Shown piece after piece: positions 7,419 through 16,289 of a stretch of 64,000 bases of DNA (within the stretch, counting starts at the first letter, position 1; each line of letters opens with the position of its first letter). Source of the stretch: an uncultured Christensenellaceae bacterium (GTDB lineage Bacteria > Bacillota > Clostridia > Christensenellales > Borkfalkiaceae); contig CAJUSA010000012.1 in assembly GCA_910589015.1 (NCBI GenBank), positions 1-64,000 on the forward strand. The letters are read 5' to 3'. A program made the position numbers and the translations under genes. A model generated the notes under the pieces. It did not search any database, was not told the origin of the DNA, and worked only from the letters and a program-made list of their open reading frames with translations.

Positions 7419-8759
7419 ATGGAAACAAAAGAACTTTGCGAACGGGCGAAGGCGTTGTACGCGGAACGCAATTACATCGAGGCGGTCAAGCTGTGGCGCG
7501 CCGCCGCGGAACAGAACGACGCGGAAGCGCTCTACATGCTCGGCATCTGCCATAATTATAATTTGGGCGTAGACGAGGCGGACGAAACGGCGCGCGGCGC
7601 CTCGGCAAGCGGTTATTTTCTCCAAGCCGCCGCGTTGGGGCATGCCGACGCGCAGTGCTTTGCGGGGCTTTGTTACCTGCACGGCATCGGCACCGAGCAA
7701 AGCAGCGCCAAAGCCGTGGAATGGTTTGAAAAGGCGGCGGCGCAGAACAGCACGCAGGCGATGAACAATCTGGGGCTGTTGTATCGGGAAGGCAATGATA
7801 CGGTCGAAGAGGACGAGGCGCTTTCGCTCGCCTGGTTTGAAAAATCCGCCGCGCTTGGCGACGCAACGGGGCTTTTATACACGGGAATCGCCTATTACGA
7901 AGGTTACGGCGTCAAATGCGATTACAAAGAAGCGGTCAAGCGTTACGACAGGGCGGCGCAGCTCGGTTCGGCGGAAGCGCTCTTCCGCCTCGGCGAATGT
8001 TACGACGATGGCGAGGGCGTGGAAGAAGATCCCATCGAGGCGTTCCGTCTTTACAAGCTCGCCGCGCAGAAAAATCACGCTAAGGCGCAGTGCTACGTCG
8101 GCTATTGTTACGAATACGGCACGGGCGTAACGCGGAATATGAAAGAGGCGATCGCCTGGTACGAGGTTTCGGCGCGCAACAATTATTTTCAGGCGTATTG
8201 CAACCTCGGCTGTTGTTACGAAGAGGGCAACGGCGTCAAAAAGGACATGAAAAAAGCGATCGAGCTCTATCAAAAGGGCGTTGAGCTGGGCAGTCTCGAC
8301 GCGATGTTCAACCTCGGCAACGTGTATGCGTTCGGCAAAGGCGTAAAACGCGACGAAGCTCTTGCCGTGCAGTATTACGCGCAGGCGGCGCAGAGCGGGC
8401 ATAAAGAGGCGCAGTTTAATTTCGCGCAGTTCCTGAGCGAGGGCAGGGGCGTGGAACAGGACGAAGAAGCGGCTGCCTTCTGGTATTTAGAGGCGGCAAA
8501 GCGCGGCGATTCCGACGCGCAATTTCAAGTCGGCGTTATTTATTTGCAGGGCGAAGGCGTGGAAGAGGATCCCGAGCAGGCGGTGTTCTGGTTCCGCAAA
8601 GCGGCGGCGCAGGGCGATTCCGACGCGTTTTATCTGCTCGGCAAGTGTTACGAAGAGGGGCTGGGCGTCGAGGCAGACCGCAACGAGGCATACGAATGGT
8701 ATTCGCGGGCGGCGGCGCAGGGCGACAGTCGGGCGAAAAAAGCGCTGAAAAAGTTATAA
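7419..8759 (+). CDS. Sel1-like repeat (SLR) protein
   Basis: A 446-residue cytoplasmic protein made almost entirely of Sel1/TPR-like helical repeats of about 36 residues, with the recurring pattern A...LG..Y..G.GV..D...A..WY..AA..G. Roughly eleven repeats can be counted. Such proteins are scaffolds for protein-protein contacts. I use the ATG at 7419, with AGGAGAAAG eight bases upstream, rather than the longer frame. No signal peptide or catalytic domain is visible. The next gene is a second protein of the same type. Confidence 0.9.
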   Translation: METKELCERAKALYAERNYIEAVKLWRAAAEQNDAEALYMLGICHNYNLGVDEADETARGASASGYFLQAAALGHADAQCFAGLCYLHGIGTEQSSAKAVEWFEKAAAQNSTQAMNNLGLLYREGNDTVEEDEALSLAWFEKSAALGDATGLLYTGIAYYEGYGVKCDYKEAVKRYDRAAQLGSAEALFRLGECYDDGEGVEEDPIEAFRLYKLAAQKNHAKAQCYVGYCYEYGTGVTRNMKEAIAWYEVSARNNYFQAYCNLGCCYEEGNGVKKDMKKAIELYQKGVELGSLDAMFNLGNVYAFGKGVKRDEALAVQYYAQAAQSGHKEAQFNFAQFLSEGRGVEQDEEAAAFWYLEAAKRGDSDAQFQVGVIYLQGEGVEEDPEQAVFWFRKAAAQGDSDAFYLLGKCYEEGLGVEADRNEAYEWYSRAAAQGDSRAKKALKKL

Positions 8760-8765
8760 AAAACA

Positions 8766-10337
8766 ATGGAACAGTTTGAAAACGGCGACGGGATCATAAA
8801 ATTTTATTACCGTCCGCAGGAAGAGCGGCAGGAAACGGGCGAACCGCCTGCCGACGGTTTGGCGCGGGAAAGCGCCGACGCGCTGTGCGACCGCGCCGCG
8901 CAGCGTTACGAAGAGGGCGACGAAGCGCAAGCCGTTAAGCTCTGGTTTGCCGCCGCGGAAAAAGAACACGCCCATGCGCAGTACTGTTTGGGCATCTGCT
9001 TTCTCGAAGGCATCGGCGTCGAACAGGACTATGGCGAGGCGGCGGCCCGGTTCGGGCAGTCGGCCATGCAGGGCAACCCGTATGCGCAGTATAACCTTGC
9101 CATGTGTTACGAGCAGGGGGTCGGCGTAAAAGCCGATCGCGATGCGGCGTTCGAATGGTATTCCAAGGCCGCCGAGCAGGACCATGTACGCGCCGAATAC
9201 CGTCTGGGCATGTGTTATAAAGAAAATCCCGCGCTCGAATTAGCCGCGAATAAGGCGGTTTACTGGCTGTCGCAGGCGGTGCAGCAGGATTACACGCCCG
9301 CGTTTTACAGCTTGGGCGAATGCTATGCCGAAGGGTTCGGCAAGCAACAAAACATGCGGGAAGCGCTCGTTCTCTTCGAAAAGGCGGCGGATCGCGGCTA
9401 CTTGCCTGCGGTGCACAAACTCGGCGTCTGCCGCGAAGAGGGCACGGGCGTGCCGCAGGATCTTGCCGCGGCGGTCGGCATTTATGAACGGGCGGCGCAA
9501 GAGGGCTACGCCCCGTCGAAATACGCGCTTGCAAGGCTTACGGAAAACGGCACGGGGATCGAAAAGGATCTTGCCGCGGCGGTAAAACTCTACGCCGAGG
9601 CGGCGGAGGACGGCTACCCCGCCGCGCAGAACGCTTACGGTTGGTGTTTCGTCGTCGGAAAGGGTGTAAAAACCGATTTGTGCGAGGCGGCAAGGTGGTT
9701 TCAACGCGCCGCAAAGCAAGGCGATATGCGCGCGCAGTACAATCTTGCCATGTGTTACGAAGAAGGGCACGGGTTGCGGCAGAATACCGAAAAAGCCTTT
9801 TATTGGCACAAACAAGCCGCCGAACAGGGCGACGACCGCGCGCAGTTGCATCTGGGCTGGGCGTATCAGGTCGGCAACGGCGTTGCGATCGACGGCGAAC
9901 GGGCGTATTACTGGTTGCAACACTCGGCGCAGCAGGGCAACGCACAGGCGATGAGCGATCTGGGGTACTGTTATTACAACGGCATCGGCGTAAAAAAGAA
10001 CAAGGCGGAAGGCTTCCGCTGGTATCTCAAAGCGGCGGAAGAGAAGAATGTCATGGCGGTTTATAACGTGGCATGTAGTTACCGCCACGGCGACGGCGTC
10101 AAAAAAGACACTCGCAAGGCGGCGGAATGGTACGAAAAGGCGGCGGCGCTCGGCATGACCGACGCAATGGTCGGGCTGGGTTATCTTTACGAACGCGGCA
10201 AAGGCGTCAAAAAAGATGTGTTACAGGCGGAAAAATGGTACCGTCAGGCGCTCGAACACGGCGAAGAGGGCGCGGAATGGCTGTTGCAGCGCAAAAAATT
10301 CGTAAAAGCGTTGCAACGGATAAAAGACCGACGGTGA
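8766..10337 (+). CDS. Sel1-like repeat protein, larger paralogue
   Basis: A 523-residue protein with about twelve Sel1 repeats after a short charged leader (FENGDGIIKFYYRPQEER). It follows the previous Sel1 gene by 6 bp without a clear RBS, so it is probably translationally coupled to it and the two come from a tandem duplication. The C-terminal 20 residues are basic. Function unknown beyond scaffolding; Sel1 proteins often act in signalling or effector complexes. Confidence 0.9.
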   Translation: MEQFENGDGIIKFYYRPQEERQETGEPPADGLARESADALCDRAAQRYEEGDEAQAVKLWFAAAEKEHAHAQYCLGICFLEGIGVEQDYGEAAARFGQSAMQGNPYAQYNLAMCYEQGVGVKADRDAAFEWYSKAAEQDHVRAEYRLGMCYKENPALELAANKAVYWLSQAVQQDYTPAFYSLGECYAEGFGKQQNMREALVLFEKAADRGYLPAVHKLGVCREEGTGVPQDLAAAVGIYERAAQEGYAPSKYALARLTENGTGIEKDLAAAVKLYAEAAEDGYPAAQNAYGWCFVVGKGVKTDLCEAARWFQRAAKQGDMRAQYNLAMCYEEGHGLRQNTEKAFYWHKQAAEQGDDRAQLHLGWAYQVGNGVAIDGERAYYWLQHSAQQGNAQAMSDLGYCYYNGIGVKKNKAEGFRWYLKAAEEKNVMAVYNVACSYRHGDGVKKDTRKAAEWYEKAAALGMTDAMVGLGYLYERGKGVKKDVLQAEKWYRQALEHGEEGAEWLLQRKKFVKALQRIKDRR

Positions 10338-10358
10338 TACAAAGGAAGGTTTTTACCC

Positions 10359-10901
10359 ATGCTGTTTGCGGCGCTGCGTTTTTATAAAGATCAGAATCTG
10401 GCGGACAGGCTCTATTGGTATGTTTCGGATTTTCCCGTGAAGGAAGGGGACAAGGTCTTTGCACCCGTGGGCGCGCGCGACCGCGTGCAGAAGGCGATCG
10501 TCGAACGGATTATGCATGCCGACGAATCGAACGCCCCTTACGACGTCGCGCTTGTCAAACGGCTTTGCGCTCTTTGCGGCGCGGAAAGTTTTGAAATCGG
10601 CAGTCTGCGCGTGCGCGATCTTGGCGGCATTGCTTACGACGAACGGCACTATACCCGCTTTTCCCGTCTGGCATTCTGCGAGCGGGCGGAACCGCTCACG
10701 GCGCAGGAACTCGATCTTGTGCAGCATGCGGGATACGACGGCGTGCTGTATCCCGATGACGGGCCGGAAAATATCGTTTCATGCGAACGCGTATTGCTTG
10801 TCGGGCGGAATGCGGCCGAAGCGGCTCGGAAAATTATTTTTGCTGCGCGCGGCGAGAGCGAAGAAGAACGCTTTGTTGCGCTGGCGCGGCGGCTGACGTA
10901 A
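10359..10901 (+). CDS. hypothetical protein
   Basis: A 180-residue soluble protein preceded by AAGGAAGG. The start (LYWYVSDFPVKEGDKVFAPVG) reads as a small beta-barrel that could resemble the N-terminal domain of PriA-type helicases, but nothing else of PriA is present. The middle has CALCGAESFEIG, a lone CxxC. The last third repeats acidic helical segments. It sits 17 bp before asparaginase, in the same run of genes as the Sel1 pair. I do not recognise a family. Confidence 0.65.
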   Translation: MLFAALRFYKDQNLADRLYWYVSDFPVKEGDKVFAPVGARDRVQKAIVERIMHADESNAPYDVALVKRLCALCGAESFEIGSLRVRDLGGIAYDERHYTRFSRLAFCERAEPLTAQELDLVQHAGYDGVLYPDDGPENIVSCERVLLVGRNAAEAARKIIFAARGESEEERFVALARRLT

Positions 10902-10918
10902 AGACGGAAGGTGATAAA

Positions 10919-11896
10919 ATGAAAAAGATACTCATGATTGCAACGGGCGGCACGATCGCCTCGAAAAACGTAGGCGGGGGGTTGCAGCCCGTCATCTCTT
11001 CGGGCGATCTTCTGAACCATGTGCCCGAAATCGCGGCGAAGTGTAACGTAAAAACCATTCAGCCGTTCAACCTCGACAGCACTAATCTGGCGCCCTGCCG
11101 TTGGCTGGAATTAGCGCGCATCGTCGAAGAAAACTATGAGCGTTTCGACGGATTTGTCATCACGCACGGCACGGATACCATGGCGTACACCGCCGCCGCG
11201 CTCTCTTATCTCATACAGCACAGCCCCAAACCCGTCGTGCTCACGGGGTCGCAGAAGTCGGTCTATCTGCGCGATACCGACGCGCGCAATAATCTATACG
11301 ACGCTTTTTCCTTTTGCGCGGACGAACATGCCTGCGGCGTGCACGTCGTGTTCGACGGCAGCGTCATTCTGGGCACGCGCGCAAAAAAAACGCGCACGAA
11401 GAGCTATAACGCGTTCTCGAGTATCGATTACCCCGAAATAGCGATCGTGCGCGACGGCGAACCGCTTTATTATATTCACGAAGAAAAGGCGAAGGCGCCG
11501 CTCTTTTATCATAAGCTGAACGAGCGTGTGTTCGTGCTCAAACTCGTTCCCGGCGTTTCGCCCGATATCTTCGACTGGCTGGAAAAAAATTGCGACGGGC
11601 TGGTCGTCGAGTCGTTCGGTTCGGGCGGTTTGCCCGACTACGGCGACGGCGCGTTCTTCACCCGCCTGAAATCCTTTTTAGCGAAAGGCAAAAGCGTCGT
11701 ATTTACGACGCAGGTCGAGCGCGAAGGCAGCGCGCTCGATAAATATGCCGTGGGCAAGCGTATTTTCGAATGCGGAACAACGCTCGAAGCCCGCTCGATG
11801 ACGCTCGAAGCCACGGTGACGAAACTCATGTGGGCGCTTGCGACGGATAACGTAAACGGTAATTTTACCAAACCGATCGCAAACGATATCCTTTAA
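10919..11896 (+). CDS. ansA: L-asparaginase (type I, cytosolic)
   Basis: A 325-residue enzyme that hydrolyses asparagine to aspartate and ammonia. The first catalytic threonine lies in IATGGTIAS and the second in [11 protein letters not shown]; the ARNNLYDAF segment is also conserved. There is no signal peptide, so it is cytosolic. The ATG at 10919 has GGAAGGTG upstream and gives the normal family length; an in-frame extension upstream lies within the previous gene. Its stop overlaps the convergent MazF gene by 4 bp. Confidence 0.93.
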   Translation: MKKILMIATGGTIASKNVGGGLQPVISSGDLLNHVPEIAAKCNVKTIQPFNLDSTNLAPCRWLELARIVEENYERFDGFVITHGTDTMAYTAAALSYLIQHSPKPVVLTGSQKSVYLRDTDARNNLYDAFSFCADEHACGVHVVFDGSVILGTRAKKTRTKSYNAFSSIDYPEIAIVRDGEPLYYIHEEKAKAPLFYHKLNERVFVLKLVPGVSPDIFDWLEKNCDGLVVESFGSGGLPDYGDGAFFTRLKSFLAKGKSVVFTTQVEREGSALDKYAVGKRIFECGTTLEARSMTLEATVTKLMWALATDNVNGNFTKPIANDIL

Positions 11897-12246
11897 CTTG
11901 TCTGCTCGGCAAAACCCAGACTGATCAAAATCGCCTTGTTGACGCGCGACATGGTGGCGGGCGGCAGCTCGCCGATGCGCGCCATCAGGCGTTTTTTGTC
12001 GATCGTGCGGATCTGTTCGAGCAGGATCACGGAATCCTTGGCAAGCCCGTAGGCATGCGGCAGCTCGATATGCGTAGGCAGACGCGCTTTGTTGATCTTG
12101 CTCGTCACGGCGGCGGCGATCACGGTCGGCGAATACTTGTTGCCCGTATCGTTCTGCACAACGAGCACGGGGCGCACGCCGCCTTGTTCGCTACCCACGA
12201 CGGGGGATAAATCGGCAAAATACAATTCACCTCTTTTTACTACCAT
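11893..12246 (-). CDS. mazF: MazF/NdoA-family mRNA interferase toxin
   Basis: A 117-residue protein with the PemK/MazF signature [20 protein letters not shown] at the N-terminus, then [12 protein letters not shown] and [10 protein letters not shown], the RNA-binding and catalytic regions. Members cut mRNA at specific sequences, commonly UACAU in Firmicutes. No antitoxin is encoded upstream: the 500 bp before it hold only repeats. In Bacillus the partner ndoAI is directly upstream, so this gene is solitary or its antitoxin is elsewhere. GAGGTGG provides the RBS. Confidence 0.92.
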   Translation of the reverse strand: MVVKRGELYFADLSPVVGSEQGGVRPVLVVQNDTGNKYSPTVIAAAVTSKINKARLPTHIELPHAYGLAKDSVILLEQIRTIDKKRLMARIGELPPATMSRVNKAILISLGFAEQTS

Positions 12247-12400
12247 ATACCACCTCTTTCGTGAGCGCCTCCATAAGATATTTTATGTATCGGCGCCCGC
12301 TTTTTGTTATCGATTGTTCCCCGATAAGCGGCAGAATATACTTGTTTGTTCGGGTTCGTTTTTGTCGTTTTGCGCGGAAACGTTCTTCCGTGCGGTAGTT

Positions 12401-12468
12401 TGTCATTCCGAGCGAAGTCGAGGAATCCCGCTTGCGGAAAAGACCCTTCGGCTACGCTCAGGGTGACA
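12401..12468. repeat. dispersed inverted hairpin element, site A copy 1
   Basis: Left half: TGTC, stem ATTCC/GGAAT around core GAGCGAAGTCGA. Right half, in inverse orientation: stem ACCCT/AGGGT around the complement of GAGCGTAGCCGA, ending TGACA. The outer ends TGTCA and TGACA are inverted repeats. Confidence 0.8.
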
Positions 12469-12562
12469 ATACGGTGCAAGGGGGGAAGCGGCTCAGGGTG
12501 ACAAAAGAGGCTCGGGGTAAAAAACGGCGCACGGACAAAACGGGCGAAGGGGGTGGCCAACA

Positions 12563-12590
12563 TGTCATTCCGAGCGAAGTCGAGGAATCT
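12563..12590. repeat. dispersed hairpin element, site A copy 2 (left half only)
   Basis: TGTCA then stem ATTCC/GGAAT around GAGCGAAGTCGA, identical to the left half at 12401. No right half follows. Confidence 0.8.
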
Positions 12591-12650
12591 CGGCAAACAG
12601 AATGCCGCCGTAAATTTCTCAAATAATTTGTTCCATATGCCGAAAAACCT

Positions 12651-12679
12651 TTGACAAGCATCAAAAAAAATGCTATCCT
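12651..12679 (+). promoter_or_regulatory. sigma-A promoter of rpsO
   Basis: TTGACA at 12651-12656 and TATCCT at 12674-12679 with a 17-bp spacer and extended TGC. A leader of about 75 nt follows and may hold an S15 autoregulatory fold, which I could not establish by eye. Confidence 0.75.
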
Positions 12680-12746
12680 TATAGGGTCGTTTGCGAGGAA
12701 TTGCGCTCTCCACGCATCTCTTGGCAAATCGAGACAAAAAATCCAT

Positions 12747-12765
12747 AGGAGGATAAATGTAAATG
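12747..12765 (+). promoter_or_regulatory. RBS plus start-stop mini-ORF before rpsO
   Basis: AGGAGG at 12747-12752 is followed after 4 nt by ATGTAA (12757-12762), a start codon directly followed by a stop, and then by the real ATG of rpsO at 12763, 10 nt from the RBS. Confidence 0.5.
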
Positions 12766-13017
12766 GAAAAACAGGAAATCATTCAGAAGTTTGCTTCGCA
12801 CGAGGGCGACACGGGTTCCCCCGAGGTTCAGATCGCGCTTTTGACCGAGCGTATCAACCACCTCAACGAGCACCTCAAAGAGCACAAGCACGACAATCAT
12901 TCCCGTCGTGGACTTTTGAAGATGGTCGGTAAACGCCGCGGTCTTTTAGACTACCTCAAAGCCAAAGACATCGAGCGTTACAGAGCCGTTGTCGCGGCGC
13001 TCGAACTCAGAAAGTAA
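12763..13017 (+). CDS. rpsO: 30S ribosomal protein S15
   Basis: An 84-residue ribosomal protein, slightly shorter than the usual 88-89. The S15 core is intact: [47 protein letters not shown] and the basic C-terminus. It binds 16S rRNA helix 22 and nucleates the 30S platform. It precedes pnp, the conserved rpsO-pnp order, but a terminator separates the two. The start is preceded by a start-stop codon pair. Confidence 0.97.
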   Translation: MEKQEIIQKFASHEGDTGSPEVQIALLTERINHLNEHLKEHKHDNHSRRGLLKMVGKRRGLLDYLKAKDIERYRAVVAALELRK

Positions 13018-13023
13018 AAAAAA

Positions 13024-13055
13024 CGGAAAGAGCGGTTTCGTCCGCTCTTTTTCTT
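13024..13055 (+). terminator. terminator/attenuator between rpsO and pnp
   Basis: AAAGAGCGG pairs with CCGCTCTTT across a TTTCGT loop, with T run. Confidence 0.85.
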
Positions 13056-13124
13056 GTGTATGCAAGCGGAAACATCGCTTCGCCGTCACGGGGCGGCGCG
13101 GCAAAGAAATAAGGAGTAAAGGTT

Positions 13125-15221
13125 ATGACACCCAACTACAAAGAATTCAAAACAGTGATCGGCGGCAGAGAAGTCGTCGTGGAAACGGGCAAGTATGCGG
13201 AACAGACGAACGGCATGTGCGTCGTCCGTTGCGGCGATACCGCCGTAATGGTCACCGTGTGCATGTCGGCACAGCCGCGCGACGGCATGGATTTCTTCCC
13301 CCTGCAAGTCGACTACGAAGAGAAGATGTTTGCCGTCGGTAAAATCCCTGGCGGGTTCAAGCGCCGCGAGGGCAGAGCGAGCGATAAGGCGATTTTAACG
13401 GCGCGCTTGATCGACCGCCCCCTGCGTCCGCTCTTCCCGAAGGGGCTTTTCAACGACGTCGTGGTCATTGCAACCGCGCTTTCCGTTGAACCCGATATCG
13501 CTCCCGAACCGCTCGCCATGATCGGTTCTTCCATCGCCTTGGCGGTTTCCGATATTCCCTGGGCAGGTCCCACGGGTTCGGTCGTCGTCGGTTTGGTGGA
13601 CGGGCAGTACGTCATCAACCCCGATGCCGCGCAGCGCGAAAAGAGCACCATTCACCTCAATCTTGCGGGCACGAAAGACGCGATCCTCATGATCGAGGCG
13701 GGCGCGGACGAAGTGACCAACGAAGAGATGGTCGGCGCCATCATGTTCGGACATCAGGAAATCAAAAAGATCTGCGCGTTTATCGAGGACAAGATCGTTC
13801 CCGCTGCAGGCAAACCCAAAAAACAGATCGAGCTTTACCATATTCCCGAAGAGATCGACAACGCCGTCCGCGCGTTTGCGGGCGAGAAAATCGACTGGGC
13901 GATCGAAACGTTCGACCGTCAGGAACGCGAAGCGCGTCAGGCGCAGGTCGAAGAAGAAATCCTTGCGCACTTTGCGGAAATCTATCCCGACAACAAGCGC
14001 GAGATCAAAGACAGCGTTTATTACCTCACCAAAGAAAAGGTGCGCGCGAAGATCTTCGATAAGGGGATCCGCCCCGACGGAAGAGGTTTGAAGGACGTGC
14101 GCCCGATCTGGTGCGAACGCCACCCCCTGCCCCGCGTGCACGGCAGCGCGATCTTCACGAGAGGGCAGACGCAGACGCTCACGACCTGCACGCTCGCCAT
14201 GCTTGCCGAGGCGCAGAAGCTCGAAGGGCTGGACGACGAAACGGCAAAACGTTATATGCACCAGTACAACTTCCCCGGCTACTGCACGGGCGAGGCAAAG
14301 GCGCTCAGAAGCCCCGGCCGCCGCGAGATCGGCCACGGCGCGCTCGCAGAACGCGCGCTCGTTCCCGTCATTCCTTCCGAACAGGATTTCCCTTACGCGA
14401 TCCGCGTGGTAAACGATATTCTCTCTTCGAACGGCTCGTCGTCGATGGCGTCGGTCTGCGGTTCGACGATGGCGCTCATGGACGCGGGCGTGCCCATCAA
14501 AGCGCCCGTGGCGGGCGTTGCCATGGGGCTGATCAAAAATCAGGAAACGGGCGAATTCCGCGTGCTGACCGATATTCAGGGTCTTGAGGATTTTCTCGGC
14601 GATATGGACTTTAAGGTCGCGGGTACGACGAACGGCATCACCGCCATTCAGATGGATATTAAGATCAAAGGTATTTCCGAAGAGATCATGCACACGGCAA
14701 TCGAGCAGGCGAACGAGGGCAGACAGTTCATTCTCTCGAAGATGCTCGAATGCGTGCCCGAAGTTGCGCCCGAAATGAGCCAATATGCGCCCCGCATCAT
14801 TTCCTTCCACATCGATCCCGAAAAAATCGGCGACGTGGTGGGCAAGCAGGGCAAAGTCATCAATTCCATTATCGCGGAAACGGGCACAAAGATCGACATC
14901 GAGGACGACGGCACGGTGTGCATCGCGTCTTACGGCGATCCCGAGGCGGCGAAACGCGCGAAAGCGATCGTCGAGAGCATCGTGCGCGATCCCGAAGTGG
15001 GCGACATGTTTATCGGCAGAGTTGTGCGTATTCTTTCGACCATGGGTGCGTTCGTCGAGTTTGCCCCCGGCAAAGACGGCATGATCCACATTTCGAAGAT
15101 GGCGGACCGCCGTATCGAGAAGGTCGAGGACGTGCTCTCGGTGGGCGACGTCGTCAAGGTCAAGATCATCAAGATCGGCGAAAAGGGCATCGACTTCAAA
15201 CTGCTCGAAAAAATGCAGTAA
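13125..15221 (+). CDS. pnp: polyribonucleotide nucleotidyltransferase (PNPase)
   Basis: A 698-residue phosphorolytic 3'-5' exoribonuclease, the normal length. It has two RNase PH domains (about 10-230 and 300-530) flanking an alpha-helical domain, then KH (HIDPEKIGDVVGKQGKVINS) and S1 (GDMFIGRVVRILSTMGAFVEF) RNA-binding domains at the C-terminus. The second core has the active-site signature SSNGSSSMASVCGSTMALMDAG. It acts in mRNA decay and RNA quality control. It lies alone between two terminators, with AAGGAG as RBS. Confidence 0.98.
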   Translation: MTPNYKEFKTVIGGREVVVETGKYAEQTNGMCVVRCGDTAVMVTVCMSAQPRDGMDFFPLQVDYEEKMFAVGKIPGGFKRREGRASDKAILTARLIDRPLRPLFPKGLFNDVVVIATALSVEPDIAPEPLAMIGSSIALAVSDIPWAGPTGSVVVGLVDGQYVINPDAAQREKSTIHLNLAGTKDAILMIEAGADEVTNEEMVGAIMFGHQEIKKICAFIEDKIVPAAGKPKKQIELYHIPEEIDNAVRAFAGEKIDWAIETFDRQEREARQAQVEEEILAHFAEIYPDNKREIKDSVYYLTKEKVRAKIFDKGIRPDGRGLKDVRPIWCERHPLPRVHGSAIFTRGQTQTLTTCTLAMLAEAQKLEGLDDETAKRYMHQYNFPGYCTGEAKALRSPGRREIGHGALAERALVPVIPSEQDFPYAIRVVNDILSSNGSSSMASVCGSTMALMDAGVPIKAPVAGVAMGLIKNQETGEFRVLTDIQGLEDFLGDMDFKVAGTTNGITAIQMDIKIKGISEEIMHTAIEQANEGRQFILSKMLECVPEVAPEMSQYAPRIISFHIDPEKIGDVVGKQGKVINSIIAETGTKIDIEDDGTVCIASYGDPEAAKRAKAIVESIVRDPEVGDMFIGRVVRILSTMGAFVEFAPGKDGMIHISKMADRRIEKVEDVLSVGDVVKVKIIKIGEKGIDFKLLEKMQ

Positions 15222-15239
15222 ATCTACCTTTACGAAAGA

Positions 15240-15269
15240 AAAATCCCGCCTGCGTTGCGGGATTTTTTT
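15240..15269 (+). terminator. intrinsic terminator after pnp
   Basis: AAATCCCGC pairs with GCGGGATTT, followed by seven T. Confidence 0.9.
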
Positions 15270-15289
15270 GCACGGCGCGGATATTTTTA

Positions 15290-15318
15290 TTGACAAATCG
15301 GCGCAAGTAGTTTATGAT
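15290..15318 (+). promoter_or_regulatory. sigma-A promoter of the exporter-hisC pair
   Basis: TTGACA at 15290-15295 and TATGAT at 15313-15318, spacer 17 bp. Confidence 0.75.
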
Positions 15319-15347
15319 AAAAAGCACTGAAAAAGGAGGAAACGCCT

Positions 15348-16289
15348 ATGTGGTGGGAAGTAATAACCGACGCGCTGTTGGATACCGTTAAGCTGTTTCC
15401 CTTCCTTTTTCTTTTGTATATTCTCATCGAGCTCATGGAACACAACACGCGGATCGGCAAGCCCGGCGGCAAGCTCATGGGCAAAGCCGCGCCCGTGCTC
15501 GGCGCGGCGACGGGACTTGTGCCCATGTGCGGTTTTTCGGTCATGGCGGCAAAGCTGTACGAACGCCGTCACCTCACGGTCGGAACGCTGCTTGCCGTGT
15601 TTATCGCAACAAGCGACGAGGCGTTTTTCGTTTTGCTGATTTCGTCTATGGGCTGGCTTGAAAAGCTCTATTCTATTCTGGCGCTGTGCGGCGTGAAAAT
15701 CGCGCTCGGCGCGGCGGTGGGATATCTTGCCGATTTGCTCTTCCGCAAACAGAAGGCGCTCAAACCGCTCGAACCGCCCGTAGAACATAACCATGCCGGC
15801 GGGCATGATCATGAAGAACATGACCACGATCATGCGCACGAGGGCGAGCTGACCGTCTGCGAGCATAAAGAGGGGCGCAAGAGCGTGCTGTCGCTTTATT
15901 TCGTATCGCCGTTGCTGCATGCGCTCAAAATCGCCGCGTTTATCCTGTTGTTTAATTTAGCCTTCGGGTTTTTGGTTTTCGGCATCGGGGAAGAGCGCGT
16001 AACCGAATTTTTACAGGGCGCGGGGTATTGGTATCAACCGCTTGTCTGTTCGATCGTGGGGCTTATTCCGAACTGTGTTTCGAGCGTGGCGCTCGCCGAA
16101 GTCTATGCCGTGGGCGGCATTGCGTTCGGCAGTTTCGCGGGCGGACTGATCGCCAACGCGGGGCTGGGGTATATCGTACTCTTCCGTAAATCGGTGGGCG
16201 TGAAAAAAGCGCTTTGCATCGTATTGTTCATGCTGCTTTTGGGTATCGCCGCAGGCTATGCGGGCAATGCGATCGGGTTACTGTTATGA
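15348..16289 (+). CDS. putative heavy-metal (manganese/arsenic) exporter, ArsP_2-like membrane protein
   Basis: A 313-residue polytopic membrane protein with about eight to ten hydrophobic segments. The repeated motifs VPMCGFSVMAAKLYERRH and IPNCVSSVALAEVY sit at equivalent places in two halves, as in the putative 10-TM heavy-metal exporter family (ArsP_2). The cytoplasmic linker near residues 145-170 is a histidine cluster (HNHAGGHDHEEHDHDHAH), typical of metal-sensing loops in transporters. Its substrate is not shown by sequence. hisC overlaps its stop codon by 4 bp, an unusual pairing. Confidence 0.82.
   Translation: MWWEVITDALLDTVKLFPFLFLLYILIELMEHNTRIGKPGGKLMGKAAPVLGAATGLVPMCGFSVMAAKLYERRHLTVGTLLAVFIATSDEAFFVLLISSMGWLEKLYSILALCGVKIALGAAVGYLADLLFRKQKALKPLEPPVEHNHAGGHDHEEHDHDHAHEGELTVCEHKEGRKSVLSLYFVSPLLHALKIAAFILLFNLAFGFLVFGIGEERVTEFLQGAGYWYQPLVCSIVGLIPNCVSSVALAEVYAVGGIAFGSFAGGLIANAGLGYIVLFRKSVGVKKALCIVLFMLLLGIAAGYAGNAIGLLL

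Larger units (their letters stand above)
12247..12650. other. gene-free stretch upstream of mazF and rpsO
   Basis: No credible coding sequence. It holds dispersed hairpin repeats (12401-12468 and 12563-12590) and a leftover GCTCAGGGTGACA at 12491-12503. The rest has no recognisable signal. Confidence 0.6.

Noticed and set aside
13395..15296. 633-residue antisense frame over pnp, and other long antisense frames over real genes
   Set aside because: These lie opposite strongly conserved genes and arise from the codon pattern of GC-rich DNA; they have no RBS or family features.
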